Below, piece after piece: positions 5,923-7,441 of a stretch of 7,441 nucleotides of DNA. A program made the position numbers and the translations under genes. The stretch comes from JANXLO01 sp043762265 (GTDB taxonomy: Bacteria; Armatimonadota; Chthonomonadetes; Chthonomonadales; Chthonomonadaceae), in contig JAYUMV010000341.1 in NCBI GenBank assembly GCA_043762265.1, positions 1 to 7,441 on the forward strand. The letters run 5' to 3'. Positions within the stretch are counted from its first letter, which is position 1. Each line of letters opens with the position of its first letter. The notes under the pieces were generated by a model. It had not been told where the DNA came from. It saw only the letters and a list, made by a program, of their open reading frames with translations, and did not search any database.

Positions 5923-6918
5923 TCAGACACTGGCCTGATGAATCGCGCGGCGAACAAGCGTTTTGGTAAGCGGGACTTTGTAGGCATTATTCCCCAGCGG
6001 CATCGCGCCTTGCAGAGCGATCTCCGCGACGGCGTGCAGCGTCTCCGGGCTAATTGTCTTGCCTTTGAGCGCGGCTTCCGCCTTCGGGACGCGCCAGGGC
6101 ATGGGCGCGACTCCCCCCAGCACGATGCGCGCGTCCACGACTTTGCCGCCCGAGGTGTGCAGCGCCACTGCCACCGCTGCCATGGCCCAGTCCATCGAGG
6201 TCTTTTCCCGGAACTTGAGATAGACGCTGTGGGCCGCCATCGCGGACGGCGGTACCGTGATGCCCGTGACGATCTCGTCCGGCTTGAGAATGTTCTCGTG
6301 GCGCACATCGACGCGCGGCAGGAGGAAAAACTTCTCGATAGGAACGGTGCGCGAACCCCTGGGGCCGAAGATGGTGACCGTCGCGCCCAGCGCCGTCAGC
6401 GCCGTGGCGGTGTCGGAAGGATGCACGATATAGGACGGCCCGCCGCCCAGAATCGCGTTGTACTTGTTCTCGCCGCCTACCGCGTAGCAGTGGTCTCCGC
6501 CTTTTTTAATGCAGAGAATGTTCTCGTTGCGATAGTACCAGCAGCGTGGGCGCTGGCAGAGGTTGCCGCCCATCGTGCCGACGTGCCGGATCTGAGGCGA
6601 AGCGACGCTCCCTGCCGCCTGCGCGAGGGCCGGGAAATTCTGTAGAACTTCCTGGCTCTCCGCTACGGTCGCGACGGTTACCAGCGCGCCGATCTGCAGA
6701 CCGACCTTTGGATCGTAACTCAGTTTGTCCAGGCCGGGAATGTGTTTGAGATTGACAAGGGCGTCCGGCTCGACCAGACCCGCCTTCATCTCGGTGAGCA
6801 GATCCTGCCCGCCCGCCATCAGGCGCAGACGCCGATTGTCAACATCTTTGGCGTCCAGCAGGGCGATCGCCTGCGGTAGAGTCTTCGGGTTATGCAGGTC
6901 AAACGATTTCATGGTCAT
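5923..6918 (-). CDS. FAD-binding subunit of a xanthine dehydrogenase family Mo-hydroxylase
   Basis: This 331-aa protein is a complete FAD-binding subunit (CO dehydrogenase/xanthine dehydrogenase medium subunit). It passes electrons from Fe-S clusters to FAD. The first FAD motif is AGGQDLLTEMK at residues 35-45 (usually AGGTDLL, so Gln replaces Thr). The second is GTMGGNL at 114-120. Between the second motif and the HPSDTATALTALGA stretch is an insert with Cys121, Cys126, Cys136 and Cys144 (CQRPRCWYYR, then ILCIKKGGDHC). This resembles the [4Fe-4S]-bearing insert of PaoB (E. coli aldehyde oxidoreductase) and 4-hydroxybenzoyl-CoA reductase beta. The C-terminal CODH_FAD_C-like domain covers about 230-330. 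AAGGAG 7 nt before the ATG at 6918 supports this start; a second ATG is at 6912. The gene follows the large subunit by 13 bp. The substrate is not identifiable. Confidence 0.9.
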   Translation of the reverse strand: MTMKSFDLHNPKTLPQAIALLDAKDVDNRRLRLMAGGQDLLTEMKAGLVEPDALVNLKHIPGLDKLSYDPKVGLQIGALVTVATVAESQEVLQNFPALAQAAGSVASPQIRHVGTMGGNLCQRPRCWYYRNENILCIKKGGDHCYAVGGENKYNAILGGGPSYIVHPSDTATALTALGATVTIFGPRGSRTVPIEKFFLLPRVDVRHENILKPDEIVTGITVPPSAMAAHSVYLKFREKTSMDWAMAAVAVALHTSGGKVVDARIVLGGVAPMPWRVPKAEAALKGKTISPETLHAVAEIALQGAMPLGNNAYKVPLTKTLVRRAIHQASV

Positions 6919-6931
6919 CGGGAGACTCCTT

Positions 6932-7441
6932 TCAGGCTTTCTTCTGTTGCGCCAGTCCGTTGAGGATCTTGTCCGGCGTGATGGGCAGCGAGGTGATCGG
7001 GACGCCGCAGGCGTTGTAGACCGCGTTGGCGATGGCGGCGATGCCGGGGATCGCTGCGGGCTCCGCCATGCCGATCACCACATTGCGGGTGTCGCCGTCG
7101 TCGATGATCGAGATCATCTCCGGTATCTCCAGGCAGCCGGGGATCTTGTACTCATCCATAGCGGTATTGAGCATATTCCCGGAGGCCGGATCGACCCAGT
7201 GCTCTTCCAGCAGCGCATAGCCCAGGCTCTGGATCATGCCGCCATTGAGCTGACTCTGGATGCCGCGTCGGTTGAGGGGCAGTCCGCAGTCCTGCACGCC
7301 GACCATCTTGAGGACGCGCACCTGACCGGTATCGACATCCACCTCGACCTCGGCAAACTGCACCCCATGGACGCCGTTACCGGAAAGACCCTGTTTCCAC
7401 TCCCCGCGCGCCGCGATTCCGGCCATGCCCAGGGTCGCACA
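6932..7441 (-). CDS. Molybdopterin-binding subunit of a xanthine dehydrogenase family Mo-hydroxylase (C-terminal part)
   Basis: The last 169 residues of the large Mo-cofactor subunit are present; the open frame runs off the right edge, starting CATLG before the internal Met. This subunit hydroxylates the substrate at the molybdenum centre. Family landmarks are FAEVEVDVDTGQVRV (residues 29-43 of the fragment), QLNGGMIQSLGYALLEE (64-80), MDEYKIP (95-101), GMAEPAAIPGIAAIANAVYNACG (124-146) and LPITPDKIL (152-160). Glu127 in MAEPAA aligns with the catalytic Glu of this family (Glu1261 of bovine xanthine oxidoreductase); here the usual VGEP reads MAEP. The TGA stop at 6932 lies 13 bp before the FAD-subunit ATG. 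The [2Fe-2S] partner is not in the window and probably lies upstream, beyond 7441. Confidence 0.9.
   Translation of the reverse strand, partial: CATLGMAGIAARGEWKQGLSGNGVHGVQFAEVEVDVDTGQVRVLKMVGVQDCGLPLNRRGIQSQLNGGMIQSLGYALLEEHWVDPASGNMLNTAMDEYKIPGCLEIPEMISIIDDGDTRNVVIGMAEPAAIPGIAAIANAVYNACGVPITSLPITPDKILNGLAQQKKA

Noticed and set aside
5938..6645. 235-codon plus-strand open frame opposite the FAD subunit
   Set aside because: It is an Arg/Ala/Asp-rich shadow of the complete, motif-bearing FAD subunit gene on the other strand.

Overview
This is bacterial DNA, moderately GC-rich, with Shine-Dalgarno-led genes and no sign of phage, IS element, CRISPR array or rRNA/tRNA. The mix of gene families suggests a soil or environmental bacterium from Armatimonadota, Acidobacteriota, Planctomycetota or a similar phylum: a secreted VCBS/FG-GAP propeller, a YncE-like mosaic exoprotein, an exported DUF1326 protein, a small RRM protein with a glycine-rich tail, and a Mo-hydroxylase of the xanthine dehydrogenase family. 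This placement is an inference from gene style; nothing in the window fixes the phylum.

Layout from left to right. (1) At 18-43 a perfect 26-bp palindrome flanked by A and T runs forms a terminator that can work in both directions. It ends a minus-strand gene for a 118-aa RRM RNA-binding protein (65-421). (2) A 411-bp divergent intergenic region follows. It carries a long imperfect hairpin 71 bp upstream of the RRM start codon. (3) A plus-strand gene (833-2095) encodes a 420-aa secreted protein with six Ca2+-loop repeats. (4) It converges, with a 19-bp gap, on a large minus-strand gene (2115-4340) for a 741-aa exported protein: an N-terminal YncE-like propeller, a galactose-binding-like jelly roll and two C-terminal CARDB-like beta domains. 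(5) A roughly 580-bp stretch without a convincing gene (4341-4917) contains several hairpins. One looks like a dispersed extragenic palindromic repeat. (6) A tightly packed minus-strand operon fills 4918-7441. In transcription order it holds the C-terminus of a molybdopterin-binding subunit, an FAD-binding subunit with a four-cysteine insertion suggesting a [4Fe-4S] cluster, a 93-aa cysteine-rich protein of unknown function, and an exported DUF1326 protein whose ATG directly abuts the previous stop codon.

How the genes work together. The two Mo-hydroxylase subunits should form one enzyme with a [2Fe-2S] subunit that is not in the window and probably lies beyond position 7441. The substrate (an aldehyde, purine or other heterocycle) cannot be read from this fragment. 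The downstream pair probably shares the mRNA, but its link to the oxidoreductase is inferred only from spacing. The most unusual items are this Cys-rich/DUF1326 pair and the structured leader of the RRM gene. I did not see a clearly new multi-gene system.
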